Shown in pieces: positions 27,250-35,221 of a DNA stretch of 64,000 nucleotides (positions are counted from its first letter, which is position 1; the number at the start of each line of letters is the position of its first letter). The notes under the pieces were generated by a model. The model searched no databases. It was given only the letters and a program-made list of their open reading frames with translations, and was not told the DNA's origin. The position numbers were made by a program, and so were the translations under genes. Where the stretch lies: positions 62,001 to 126,000 of the forward strand of contig JAGNIU010000004.1 in NCBI GenBank assembly GCA_018000995.1. Direction: 5' to 3'. This DNA is from Bacteroidia bacterium (GTDB taxonomy: Bacteria; Bacteroidota; Bacteroidia; B-17B0; Aurantibacillaceae).

Positions 27250-27989
27250 TTAGTTTAAAGGATAAAAACATTTTAATTACAGGCGCCTCTTCAGGTATTG
27301 GAGAAGCAACTGCTATTTTATGTGATTCGTTAGGTGCTAATGTAACTTTAACAGGAAGAAATGAATCTGCCTTAACAGAAACATCAAAGAAATTAAAAAA
27401 CAAAACCTCAATTCTTATTGCTGATTTAACGAGTCAAGAACAATTAACTGCATTGGTAACAAAATGCGGTAACCTTGATGGTTTAGTGAATTGCGCAGGA
27501 ATTGTAAAGCCATTACCGGTTAAATATATCCGTCAGAAAAACATTACTGAAATGTTTGATGCTAATTTTTCATCAGCCGTTTTATTGTGTAGCGAATTAA
27601 GTAGCGCCAAAAAATTAAACGAAAAAGCTTCTGTTATTTTTATTTCATCTATTTCTTCTCTTCATCCCTATATCGGCGGTTCATTATACAGCGCTTCAAA
27701 AGCAGCTTTAGAAGCGTTTTGTCGTTCGTTTGCCATTGAGCATGCTAATAAAAAAATAAGGGCGAATGTTATAGCACCCGCTTTAGTAAAGACAAAAATT
27801 TTTACTGAGACTGAGTTAGCAACTTCGGAGGAGGAAATGAAAAATTACGAAGCACAATATCCATTGGGTTTCGGTGAACCCGAAGATGTTGCCAATGCAA
27901 TTGCATTTTTATTATCACCGGCCTCTAAATGGATTACCGGAACTACTTTAAAAATGGATGGCGGACTATTATTAAGCAGCAAAAAATGA
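27246..27989 (+). CDS. SDR family oxidoreductase (FabG-like 3-oxoacyl-ACP reductase)
   Basis: 247 residues, classical short-chain dehydrogenase. NAD(P)-binding T-G-A-S-S-G-I-G, N-C-A-G, catalytic Ser in I-S-S-I-S-S, Tyr-x3-Lys in Y-S-A-S-K-A-A-L, and the C-terminal G-F-G-E-P-E-D-V-A-N-A-I-A-F-L-L-S-P ... T-G-T-T-L-K-M-D-G-G block typical of FabG-type enzymes. In this operon it most likely reduces the 3-oxoacyl-ACP product of the KASIII enzymes to a 3-hydroxyacyl-ACP. Both ends overlap neighbouring genes by four bases (ATGA), so it is translationally coupled. Confidence 0.92.
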   Translation: MISLKDKNILITGASSGIGEATAILCDSLGANVTLTGRNESALTETSKKLKNKTSILIADLTSQEQLTALVTKCGNLDGLVNCAGIVKPLPVKYIRQKNITEMFDANFSSAVLLCSELSSAKKLNEKASVIFISSISSLHPYIGGSLYSASKAALEAFCRSFAIEHANKKIRANVIAPALVKTKIFTETELATSEEEMKNYEAQYPLGFGEPEDVANAIAFLLSPASKWITGTTLKMDGGLLLSSKK

Positions 27990-28915
27990 ACATAGATTAT
28001 TCCATCATAATTCCTGCTTATCATGCAGAAACCAGTATCGAAAAGTTATACGATGCTTTAAAAACTTATTTTACTTCAAGTCAAAAAACATTTGAGGTTA
28101 TTTTTGTGGATGATGCTAGCGCCGATTCTACTTGGAAAGTTTTACAACAACTAAAGCAAACTCATAAAAACGTAAAGATTGTCCGCTTTGCTAAAAATTT
28201 CGGTCAGCATGCTGCCACGCTTTGTGGGTTTTCGTTTGCTAAAGGAAAGTTTGTTATTACAATGGATGATGATATGGAAATTCATCCTGATCAGATTTCA
28301 AAATTGATTGAAGAACAACAAAAAGGAGATTATGATGTTGTTTATGGTGAGTATAAAAAATTAAACCAACCCTTTTTCAGAGGACTATTTACTAAGTTCT
28401 ATAAATTCGGTTCTAAATTAGTGGAAGGTAAAAACAAAGGGAAGGGTTCTCCGTTTCGCCTTATTAAAACAGAATTAGCTCATAAACTTTCGGAAACTCA
28501 TCGCCATTTTGTTTTTATTGACGAATTGTTGTTATGGTACACAGCAAAAATTGAATTTATTCAGGTTAATCCAAATCCAAATTACATCCGTAAAGGTGGG
28601 TATTCTTTAGGAAGTTTATTTAAGATTACGAGTAACGTTGTTATGTTTTCATCGGCCTCACCTTTAAAATTGGTAACTAACCTCGGGATTTCTTTAGCTA
28701 CTATAAACTTTGTAATTGGTTCTTTCTATTTATTGAAGAAAACATTATTTAGAACACCTGTTCCTGGCTATACCTCGATAATTGTAAGTTTATTATTCTC
28801 TACAGGTTTAATTGTTTTAAGCATCGGCATTGTTGCACAATACATAAGTAAAATAATGCAGGACGTAAATAAAAAACCTTCCTACCATATTTCAGAAAAA
28901 TTTGCTGACGATTAA
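27986..28915 (+). CDS. Family 2 glycosyltransferase with two C-terminal membrane helices (DPM/GtrB-like)
   Basis: About 309 residues from the ATG at 27986 (ATGA overlap with the SDR). The GT-A domain opens S-I-I-I-P-A-Y-H-A-E-T-S, has V-D-D-A-S-A-D-S-T, N-F-G-Q-H-A-A, and the metal-binding M-D-D-D-M-E. Two hydrophobic segments (L-G-I-S-L-A-T-I-N-F-V-I-G-S and S-L-L-F-S-T-G-L-I-V-L-S-I-G-I) sit near the C-terminus. This is the plan of enzymes that load a sugar on undecaprenyl phosphate at the inner face of the membrane. It may supply the donor for a GT-C enzyme such as the one at 21740. Confidence 0.9.
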   Translation: MNIDYSIIIPAYHAETSIEKLYDALKTYFTSSQKTFEVIFVDDASADSTWKVLQQLKQTHKNVKIVRFAKNFGQHAATLCGFSFAKGKFVITMDDDMEIHPDQISKLIEEQQKGDYDVVYGEYKKLNQPFFRGLFTKFYKFGSKLVEGKNKGKGSPFRLIKTELAHKLSETHRHFVFIDELLLWYTAKIEFIQVNPNPNYIRKGGYSLGSLFKITSNVVMFSSASPLKLVTNLGISLATINFVIGSFYLLKKTLFRTPVPGYTSIIVSLLFSTGLIVLSIGIVAQYISKIMQDVNKKPSYHISEKFADD

Positions 28916-29519
28916 ACAATACGGCGTAACCTTAACCCGAATAACTTCTAACGACATAGAATTACTTCGGTATTGGCGGAATCAGCAATCCGTAAAAATG
29001 TATATGGATTACAGGGAATACATTAGCCCTAACATGCAGCAAAAGTGGTTCGAATCTGTCAATAACAAATTTAATTACTATTTTATTATTGAATTTGAAG
29101 GTAAAAAAGTGGGATTAATCAACGCCAAAAATTTCAGTTACAAAAATGGTTTTGGCGAAGGCGGTATTTTTATTTGGGACGCTGCTTATATAAATTCATT
29201 TGCCGCAGTATTTAGCACACTTGCCTTATTGAATTTTGTATTTCATAAAGTAAAATTGTGCGAAACTTCACATGCTCGTATATTAAAAGATAACGACAGA
29301 GCCATTCACTACAATCAATTAATTGGGTACAAACTTTCTTCAGGACAAGAAAACGAATACAATCAATTATATGTTTTAACGCTTGAAGATTATTTAAAGA
29401 ATGGCGCTAAACTTAACAAAGCTGCAGAAATGCTGAATAATGGTAATGGAGAACTAACTTTTTCAGGAACTGTGAGTGAAAATAATCTTGACGAAATAAA
29501 TAAACTACTTAAGAATTAA
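28902..29519 (+). CDS. GNAT acyltransferase, PseH-like (amino-sugar N-acyltransferase candidate)
   Basis: 205 residues starting at TTG, overlapping the glycosyltransferase by 14 bases. The N-terminus L-T-R-I-T-S-N-D-I-E-L-L-R-Y-W-R-N-Q-Q-S-V followed by I-S-P-N-M-Q-Q-K-W-F-E-S-V resembles the PseH family, which acetylates nucleotide-linked 4-amino sugars. Residues 160-205 form a polar tail beyond the usual GNAT end. As the last gene of the KASIII/ACP operon, it is the natural candidate to move the finished acyl group from ACP to an amino sugar; that role is inference. Its end overlaps the convergent hydroxylase gene by 11 bases. Confidence 0.82.
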   Translation: MLTIKQYGVTLTRITSNDIELLRYWRNQQSVKMYMDYREYISPNMQQKWFESVNNKFNYYFIIEFEGKKVGLINAKNFSYKNGFGEGGIFIWDAAYINSFAAVFSTLALLNFVFHKVKLCETSHARILKDNDRAIHYNQLIGYKLSSGQENEYNQLYVLTLEDYLKNGAKLNKAAEMLNNGNGELTFSGTVSENNLDEINKLLKN

Positions 29520-30195
29520 ACATTCTGAGAGGGAATTCTCCTTTAGCGAAAGCCTCCAACCACTTTTCTTTCGGTACCATCGACAGTAAAAAAGGATCAT
29601 CCATATTCTCAACTTTATATTTCGAAATTTGTTGTCCTGTATAACCCCAAAGTGGATTGGGAATATCAAACATTAAAACGGCGCGGTTCTCATCCGATTT
29701 ATTCCAGGCCTCATGCTCAAACGAATCGTCAAAAATAATTAGTTTACCTTCTTCCCACTCTTTTGTTTCATCACCTACTCTTAATGCACAATTATGTCCG
29801 GGTGGCACAATTAAAGGCAAATGACAACGCAACACCATTTTAGTATACCCTTTGTGAGGTTGAATATGGGTATGCGGTTTTAAAAAAGAATAATCGCAGG
29901 AAATAATTTCAGGAATGGAATAAATAAGTTCGGCTGTTTTCGGACAAAGTGCGGCGTTACCCGGAAATTTCATGTTAAAGAAAATAAAAGAGAAAACTTT
30001 CCATGCTTTTTTATTCTCAGAACTAACATAATCAGGAAACGTTTCGAGCCATTGATTCTCTCTATCCTTATCTAATAATTCAAGCAATTCATTTTTAATT
30101 ACACTAAAATTCTTTGTAAGGACATCCAAAAAGGGAAAATCCTTTGTATCGTAAAAGAATTTTGGATTCTTGTCGGTTATTTCGTGTTTACTCAA
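29509..30195 (-). CDS. Aspartyl/asparaginyl beta-hydroxylase family dioxygenase (LpxO-related fold)
   Basis: 228 residues, Fe(II)/2-oxoglutarate type. Iron and cosubstrate residues are visible in the order I-Q-P-H-K-G, L-R-C-H-L-P-L, F-D-D-S-F-E-H-E-A-W-N and R-A-V-L-M-F-D, the AspH_beta core. The family includes peptide Asp/Asn hydroxylases and LpxO, which hydroxylates lipid A acyl chains. It ends the Dlt-like operon, 8 bases after the adenylation gene, so hydroxylation of the transferred acyl or amino-acyl group is conceivable. No membrane segment is evident, unlike LpxO. Confidence 0.88.
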   Translation of the reverse strand: MSKHEITDKNPKFFYDTKDFPFLDVLTKNFSVIKNELLELLDKDRENQWLETFPDYVSSENKKAWKVFSFIFFNMKFPGNAALCPKTAELIYSIPEIISCDYSFLKPHTHIQPHKGYTKMVLRCHLPLIVPPGHNCALRVGDETKEWEEGKLIIFDDSFEHEAWNKSDENRAVLMFDIPNPLWGYTGQQISKYKVENMDDPFLLSMVPKEKWLEAFAKGEFPLRMFNS

Positions 30196-30203
30196 TTTTC
30201 TAA

Positions 30204-31640
30204 CTAAATAAAATTTTCTTTCAGTTTTTGAATATCTACTTTATGATTCAAGCTCATCGGGAATTTCTCCATTACTATAATACTATCGGGTAACATATAA
30301 GATGGGAGCTTGCTCAGAATGAAAGTTCGTAGTTGAAGCTCGCTAATTTCAGTTGCACTTTCAACAAAAGCAATAATTTCAATTTTCGGATTATCTATTG
30401 CAATCACTTCGCAATTTGAAATACGTCCAAAATCCATCAATGTATTTTTAATTTCACTTAACTCAATTCTAAACCCGTTACGTTTAATCATGCTGTCCCC
30501 TCTTCCAACAAATTCTAAATTTCCATTAGAAAGTTTTTTCACTTTATCACCGGTATTATAAACTGTTGAGACTTTTAATATCTGAACACCATATTCATCG
30601 ATAGTTGCTTTCATTAAGAGTTTTCCCTTATACGTAAGCTCTGATGATTTATTCAACTTAACATGAGTTGTATAACAAGGTTTACCAATTGGCACATTTA
30701 TATCTTTTGCTTTTACCTTTCCAAAATCAATTTTATGATAAGTACAAACATTAGTTTCAGTTGGTCCGTATAAATTATAGAACGCCGCTTTCTTAAAATG
30801 TTTTTTCAGTTCCTTAACTAAATCATAACTCAGTTGCTCACCTGCAATTAAAATTAATTTCACAAACTTAAAATCGTATTTAGTTAGCTGGCCGGTTTGT
30901 AATAACAATTTTAAATAAGAAGGCGTTGTGTACAAAGCTTCTATTTTATTTACTGAAATGTACTTTGAAAATAATCTTGTATTTGAAATGGAGTTTTGTT
31001 TAGGCAAATACAATTGCTTTTTGGCCGACAAAGGAAAAAACAAATCAAAAACCGATAAATCAAAATTTAACGGGGCGACAGAAACAAACCTTGAAATTTT
31101 ATATTTTAAAAACTCTTTATTACACCACTTTAAAAACGCTGTCATACTATCAGAACAATGAACAATTCCTTTCGGGAAACCGGTAGAGCCTGACGTAAAT
31201 AATATGTAAGCCAAATTTTTAGGGTAAACTCTTGCAGGAAGATTCGTTTTAATAAAAGTATAATCTTCATTAATAATATGTTCTTCGTAAGATGTAACTG
31301 TGTTTAAAACCTCACTGGCTTTTGGTAAATATTTGTTTTCGATAATACACCCTTGTAAACCCGAATGTTTTAAAATAAACTGAATTCGCACGGCAGGCCA
31401 TTCCGGATTAATTGGCAAGTATCCATTTTCCGTATTAAGAATTGCGAAAACAAATGAAACAAGTGCAGTATTCTTATCTCCCCAAACTGCAATTGGCTGG
31501 TTAATTATATGCGGACAAATACTATGTAACCAAGATTTAAATCCATCACACCTTACTTGTAATTCAGAATAATTTATGGTTCTGTTATCTTCATCTAACA
31601 GAAATTCAGTATTGCCACCGGCAATAAGACGTTTGGTAAT
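30204..31640 (-). CDS. Adenylation enzyme, DltA-like, with probable ATT start
   Basis: 478 residues if begun at ATT 31640. Core motifs in order: G-Y-L-P-I-N-P-E-W-P-A (A2), L-F-T-S-G-S-T-G-F-P-K-G (A3), N-F-D-L-S-V-F-D-L (A4, as in DltA), Y-N-L-Y-G-P-T-E-T-N (A5), Y-N-T-G-D-K-V (A7), F-V-G-R-G-D-S-M-I-K-R-N-G-F-R-I-E-L (A8) and a terminal N-H-K-V-D with the A10 lysine. The A4 Asp favours an alpha-amino acid substrate. The first ATG/GTG/TTG in frame is TTG 31418, which would cut into A2 and delete A1. The preceding 74 codons are open and encode recognisable N-terminal sequence (T-I-N-Y-S-E-L, I-A-V-W-G-D-K). ATT overlaps the carrier-protein stop as TAATT. It should charge the adjacent carrier protein. 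Confidence 0.82.
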   Translation of the reverse strand: MTKRLIAGGNTEFLLDEDNRTINYSELQVRCDGFKSWLHSICPHIINQPIAVWGDKNTALVSFVFAILNTENGYLPINPEWPAVRIQFILKHSGLQGCIIENKYLPKASEVLNTVTSYEEHIINEDYTFIKTNLPARVYPKNLAYILFTSGSTGFPKGIVHCSDSMTAFLKWCNKEFLKYKISRFVSVAPLNFDLSVFDLFFPLSAKKQLYLPKQNSISNTRLFSKYISVNKIEALYTTPSYLKLLLQTGQLTKYDFKFVKLILIAGEQLSYDLVKELKKHFKKAAFYNLYGPTETNVCTYHKIDFGKVKAKDINVPIGKPCYTTHVKLNKSSELTYKGKLLMKATIDEYGVQILKVSTVYNTGDKVKKLSNGNLEFVGRGDSMIKRNGFRIELSEIKNTLMDFGRISNCEVIAIDNPKIEIIAFVESATEISELQLRTFILSKLPSYMLPDSIIVMEKFPMSLNHKVDIQKLKENFI

Positions 31641-31897
31641 TATTTTGCTAATTTCTGAGATAAAAATTCGGCTGTTATATTAATAGTATCTAAATTATCT
31701 ACACTTACTTCATGTGCTTCCAACTCAACATTCAATTTTTCTTCTAAATGATTTATTAAGCCTAAAACCACAATAGAATCCAACAACCTAGAACTAATCA
31801 AGGCGGTGTCGTTTGTGAAATCAGCAGGCACATCACCTCTAAATAATTTTTCCGTTACATAATCTCTTACTTCTTTAATAATATCATTCTTATTCAT
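31640..31897 (-). CDS. Acyl/aminoacyl carrier protein, DltC-like
   Basis: 85 residues with phosphopantetheine Ser41 in L-L-D-S-I-V-V-L, the standard D-S-I/L context, and helix I-N-H-L-E-E-K-L after it. Compact, acidic, single domain. It overlaps the upstream MBOAT gene by 8 bases (ATGAATAA) and the following adenylation gene by one base, so the three proteins should be made together. Position and partners make it the equivalent of DltC; the acid it carries is unknown. Confidence 0.88.
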   Translation of the reverse strand: MNKNDIIKEVRDYVTEKLFRGDVPADFTNDTALISSRLLDSIVVLGLINHLEEKLNVELEAHEVSVDNLDTINITAEFLSQKLAK

Positions 31898-34310
31898 AAA
31901 CTTTTACATTTAAAGGTTCATTAATTATTTTAAAAACACCGCCGGCAATAAGTATATGTCCTAAAGTATTTGGGTGCGGATCAACATTGCTTACTGTTAT
32001 TTGCTCTTTAGGATAATTGGAGTAAATGTTTCTAAGCGAAAAAGTTTCGAAACCAGCCTTCTTAGCCAATTCCCGTAAATTGTTTATTTTGCTGTTATCT
32101 ATTATCACTTCATTAGTAGTAGGTAAAAATACCCAAACCGGTTTTATACTATTTGCTTTACAAGTTGCAACCATTTTTTTATAAAGGCTATAAAACAAAT
32201 CGTTTATGAATGGTTTAAGTCTGTATTTAATTTCGAGTGCCGACATTTTCTTTTCTACTCCAGCTTTATCAATCATAAAGTTAGTAAAATCATCGTCAAA
32301 AGTAAATCCCTCTTTTATGAGCCTTGTCACATTGTTTGTTAAGCGCTGCTCTTCACCTGTATGGGAGAATAAAATAGCCATATCAGGCTTAAAATGAAGC
32401 GTCTTATGCTCGAGAACGTGAGCATTTTGGATAGCCGAATACATTGGAACTCCAAAATTAAGAAGCTCGTACTTTTTACCGCTATATTTATTTAGCCATT
32501 CTTCAGCAACACTTTCAAAAACTTCATTGTTATTTACACCGGTGCCCATTTCATAAGATGCGCCTAAAATAGCTATACGGTTTACGTGGCCAGCCTTAAC
32601 TAAATCGTATTCCTTATCCCTTAACCCAAATTTATTTGTGCTGATAATGGTTCCATTAAAATCAATAGCTTGAGAAGGCATTAGTTCCTGTCGCAATACA
32701 GTTTGACTTGCAAAACTTATTTTTGAAAGTGGACTCACGCGCATGTTGCCCTCTTTTCCCATTTTCGAATTGCTGTTGGAAGCCATTAAACGGGTATAAT
32801 ATCCTTCTTCATTACTCTCGTGCTGATTAACTGTTAGGTAATCAGGTGTAAATACCATTTGTAAGAAATTATTTTTTTTAGAATTATGTAAAAAATATAA
32901 ACTCAATAACACAATTGGAAAACCAAATTTAAATATGGAAATAATCTTGTTTTGCTTATCAATACTTGTTGTAATAGCCCTTTTAATAACAATTCCAACA
33001 CAAAACATTAACCAATATATCCCTAAAAAATACAATGCTGTAACAGAGAATTTACTTCCTTGCTTCAATATAAAAAGCACCTCACCAACACTTTCGGTAG
33101 TCCACACGAAAAACAAAAAGTTCATTACTACTTGTACAAACAAAACCGATAACGACAATTTCAGAAACGAAATAAATCCCTTTTCAGTCTTTGGTGTTTC
33201 TTTTAAGGATTTTTCAAATCTATAACCACTATAAAACACAAGGAAGCCTAGCAATAACCAATACAAAACATCCGTCATTTTAAATTTAAAATAGCCGGTT
33301 GACCAATATAATTGATAGAAGTGAAAGAAACATGAGGACATGAAGGTGATGACAATAAGAAGAATTCCTTTTCCGGCAAACTTCGATTTCTTTAACTTAA
33401 AGAAAAGAGGGTAATAAATTATTTTAAGAATGAAATCACGCCAAAAACGATTTACATCTTTCCAATAATCACGAAAGCTAGAAGCAAGAGGAAAGAATCC
33501 AAAAGAAGATGGTAAGCTAATATCAAACATGCTCAAAAAACCAATCGAAAAAATAAATACGCCAACCAATTTAAAAAGTATTACACTTTTACTTAATGCA
33601 AAGAGCATAAAGTCAGACAAATTATTGATTGCATAAATAGAAGGGCTGAAATTTTGGTTTACTACCTTATAGATTACAAATAATAGAAGTCCTGTTACAA
33701 ACTGAGTAATGGCTTTATCGTAATTTGTAAAACCTTCTTTTACATTTCGTCCGTTTAAAAAGTGTTTGTAATCCACAATGGGCATTATTGGAAAAAACAA
33801 TTGTTGGAAAGAGAAAAAGTAGGTCCACGAAGCTGCTTTGTTCTTAATGATGTTATTGTACTTAAATTCATAAAGCACAATAATAGATTTAAACATAAGA
33901 ACAGAAGCTAAAAAAGGAATGATGAAATTTATAGTCCCAAACTGAATTCTGTTACTTTGAATTAAATACATCCCAATAAAAACCAAAAGCATAAATAGCA
34001 ATTTATACATCCATTTTAAACCGGAAATTAGAACAGCAGATATAATGGAAAGAAATGCAAATAAGATAATAGCGTTTATAAAATCAAACACATAAAAACT
34101 TATGGTTAAAAATAATAGTGGGAATATAAACGGTTTAAATTTTAAGTCGATTACTGCATTCATGAAGAATAAAGGCAAGACAACTAAAGACAGATTTAAA
34201 ATATCCTGACCTTTATCGAAACTAATGACTTTAGCGAGAAAAAAAACGACCAGGTAAACAATACCATATATAAAAAGCTTTACCGCTTTATTGTTTATAA
34301 ACTGAGTCAT
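31890..34310 (-). CDS. MBOAT membrane acyltransferase fused to a C-terminal SGNH hydrolase-like domain
   Basis: 806 residues. Residues 1-480 hold a dozen or more membrane helices with MBOAT features: Y-W-K-D-V-N-R-F-W-R-D-F-I-L-K-I-I-Y-Y-P-L at 282-301 and the invariant His330 in F-F-H-F-Y-Q-L-Y-W. After a soluble linker, residues 577-806 form an SGNH domain: Ser585 in I-L-G-A-S-Y-E-M-G (block I, with A instead of D before Ser), N-F-G-V-P (block II), D777 and H779 in D-P-H-P-N (block V). This reads as DltB and a DltD-like SGNH protein in one chain. It would accept an acyl group from the carrier protein and pass it to an extracytoplasmic target. Target and acyl group are unknown. Confidence 0.87.
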   Translation of the reverse strand: MTQFINNKAVKLFIYGIVYLVVFFLAKVISFDKGQDILNLSLVVLPLFFMNAVIDLKFKPFIFPLLFLTISFYVFDFINAIILFAFLSIISAVLISGLKWMYKLLFMLLVFIGMYLIQSNRIQFGTINFIIPFLASVLMFKSIIVLYEFKYNNIIKNKAASWTYFFSFQQLFFPIMPIVDYKHFLNGRNVKEGFTNYDKAITQFVTGLLLFVIYKVVNQNFSPSIYAINNLSDFMLFALSKSVILFKLVGVFIFSIGFLSMFDISLPSSFGFFPLASSFRDYWKDVNRFWRDFILKIIYYPLFFKLKKSKFAGKGILLIVITFMSSCFFHFYQLYWSTGYFKFKMTDVLYWLLLGFLVFYSGYRFEKSLKETPKTEKGFISFLKLSLSVLFVQVVMNFLFFVWTTESVGEVLFILKQGSKFSVTALYFLGIYWLMFCVGIVIKRAITTSIDKQNKIISIFKFGFPIVLLSLYFLHNSKKNNFLQMVFTPDYLTVNQHESNEEGYYTRLMASNSNSKMGKEGNMRVSPLSKISFASQTVLRQELMPSQAIDFNGTIISTNKFGLRDKEYDLVKAGHVNRIAILGASYEMGTGVNNNEVFESVAEEWLNKYSGKKYELLNFGVPMYSAIQNAHVLEHKTLHFKPDMAILFSHTGEEQRLTNNVTRLIKEGFTFDDDFTNFMIDKAGVEKKMSALEIKYRLKPFINDLFYSLYKKMVATCKANSIKPVWVFLPTTNEVIIDNSKINNLRELAKKAGFETFSLRNIYSNYPKEQITVSNVDPHPNTLGHILIAGGVFKIINEPLNVKVYE

Positions 34311-34330
34311 TTTTATAGAAAGGAAATTCT

Positions 34331-34357
34331 TTTGCTAATATATAATTAATACATTTG
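34331..34357 (+). promoter_or_regulatory. Candidate sigma-A promoter of the sulfotransferase operon
   Basis: TTTG at 34331-34334 and a perfect TAnnTTTG element (TACATTTG) at 34350-34357, 24 bases before the ATG. The 15-base spacer is shorter than the usual 19 or so for Bacteroidota, so only the -7 element is convincing. Confidence 0.45.
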
Positions 34358-34381
34358 ATATTGTAATCTTTAATAGCCAAA

Positions 34382-35221
34382 ATGTCAACCGTAAAGAAGC
34401 AATTTCTTTTTGTACACATTCCTAAAACAGCGGGCACATCGTTTGCACTTATTTTAGCCAAACGTTTTAAAGGTTTACGTAAACTTCAGTTTTATTCACC
34501 CAAAGAGCGTGAAAGGTATCCAAAAGTTGAGGCTTCAGAAAAAGAGAATTATGATTTGATTTACGGGCACATTCCTTTTATTGGAAATCAGGGTTTAAAA
34601 AGAGGAATTGAATATTTTACATTTTTCAGAACACCCCGCGAGCGCCTGTTATCTCAATACAAACACATAAAAGGCGACGGCAATCACATTATTAAAAGCA
34701 AAGTTAATGTTGATGAATATTCTTTAAAAGACTTTTTAAAACAAGGCATCGTAAAGAACTTTGATAACTTAATGACACGTTATTTGTCAGGGAATATTAG
34801 TAAAGATTATCTAAAAATTAATAAAGAAGATTTAGAATTAGCTATAAAAAACTTTGATGCGAATTTCAATATTTTTGGTCTGACCGAGAAATTTGATGAA
34901 AGTCTTGTTTTATTATCAGATTATATGAATTGGCCTCCGCTTTTGTATGTGCGCGAGAACAAATCTTCCTTTAAAATAAAACCCGAGGAATTTGATGAAG
35001 AAACTGAGCGTTTAATACAAGCTTGTAATCAATTTGATGATGTTTTATTTAAACATGCCAAAACGAAATTTGACAAATTACTAGAATCGAAAAAAGATTT
35101 TGTAGAGAAAGGCGTAAAAGAATTAAGAGAAGGCAGCGAAAAAAACAGACGCTCTATTTTATTCAAAAACAAAATTAATTTACTTTATGCCTACTGCAGA
35201 CAGGTATTAGCCAGAACATGA
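34382..35221 (+). CDS. Sulfotransferase (family 2-like, PAPS-dependent)
   Basis: 279 residues. The N-terminus F-L-F-V-H-I-P-K-T-A-G-T-S-F is the 5'-phosphosulfate-binding loop of carbohydrate sulfotransferases, and Y-F-T-F-F-R-T-P-R-E-R-L-L-S-Q-Y matches the 3'-phosphate-binding R-x-P-x-x-R segment. No signal peptide, so it acts in the cytosol on a sugar or lipid-linked precursor. First of a three-gene coupled unit (ATGA overlap with the next gene), divergent from the MBOAT operon by 71 bases. The acceptor is unknown. No PAPS-synthesis gene is in the window. Confidence 0.87.
   Translation: MSTVKKQFLFVHIPKTAGTSFALILAKRFKGLRKLQFYSPKERERYPKVEASEKENYDLIYGHIPFIGNQGLKRGIEYFTFFRTPRERLLSQYKHIKGDGNHIIKSKVNVDEYSLKDFLKQGIVKNFDNLMTRYLSGNISKDYLKINKEDLELAIKNFDANFNIFGLTEKFDESLVLLSDYMNWPPLLYVRENKSSFKIKPEEFDEETERLIQACNQFDDVLFKHAKTKFDKLLESKKDFVEKGVKELREGSEKNRRSILFKNKINLLYAYCRQVLART

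Noticed and set aside
24966-27989. Aryl-polyene or flexirubin pigment cluster
   Set aside because: Such clusters need KAS-II type synthases/chain-length factors, dehydratases and aromatic-starter enzymes, none of which are here; both condensing enzymes are KASIII type.
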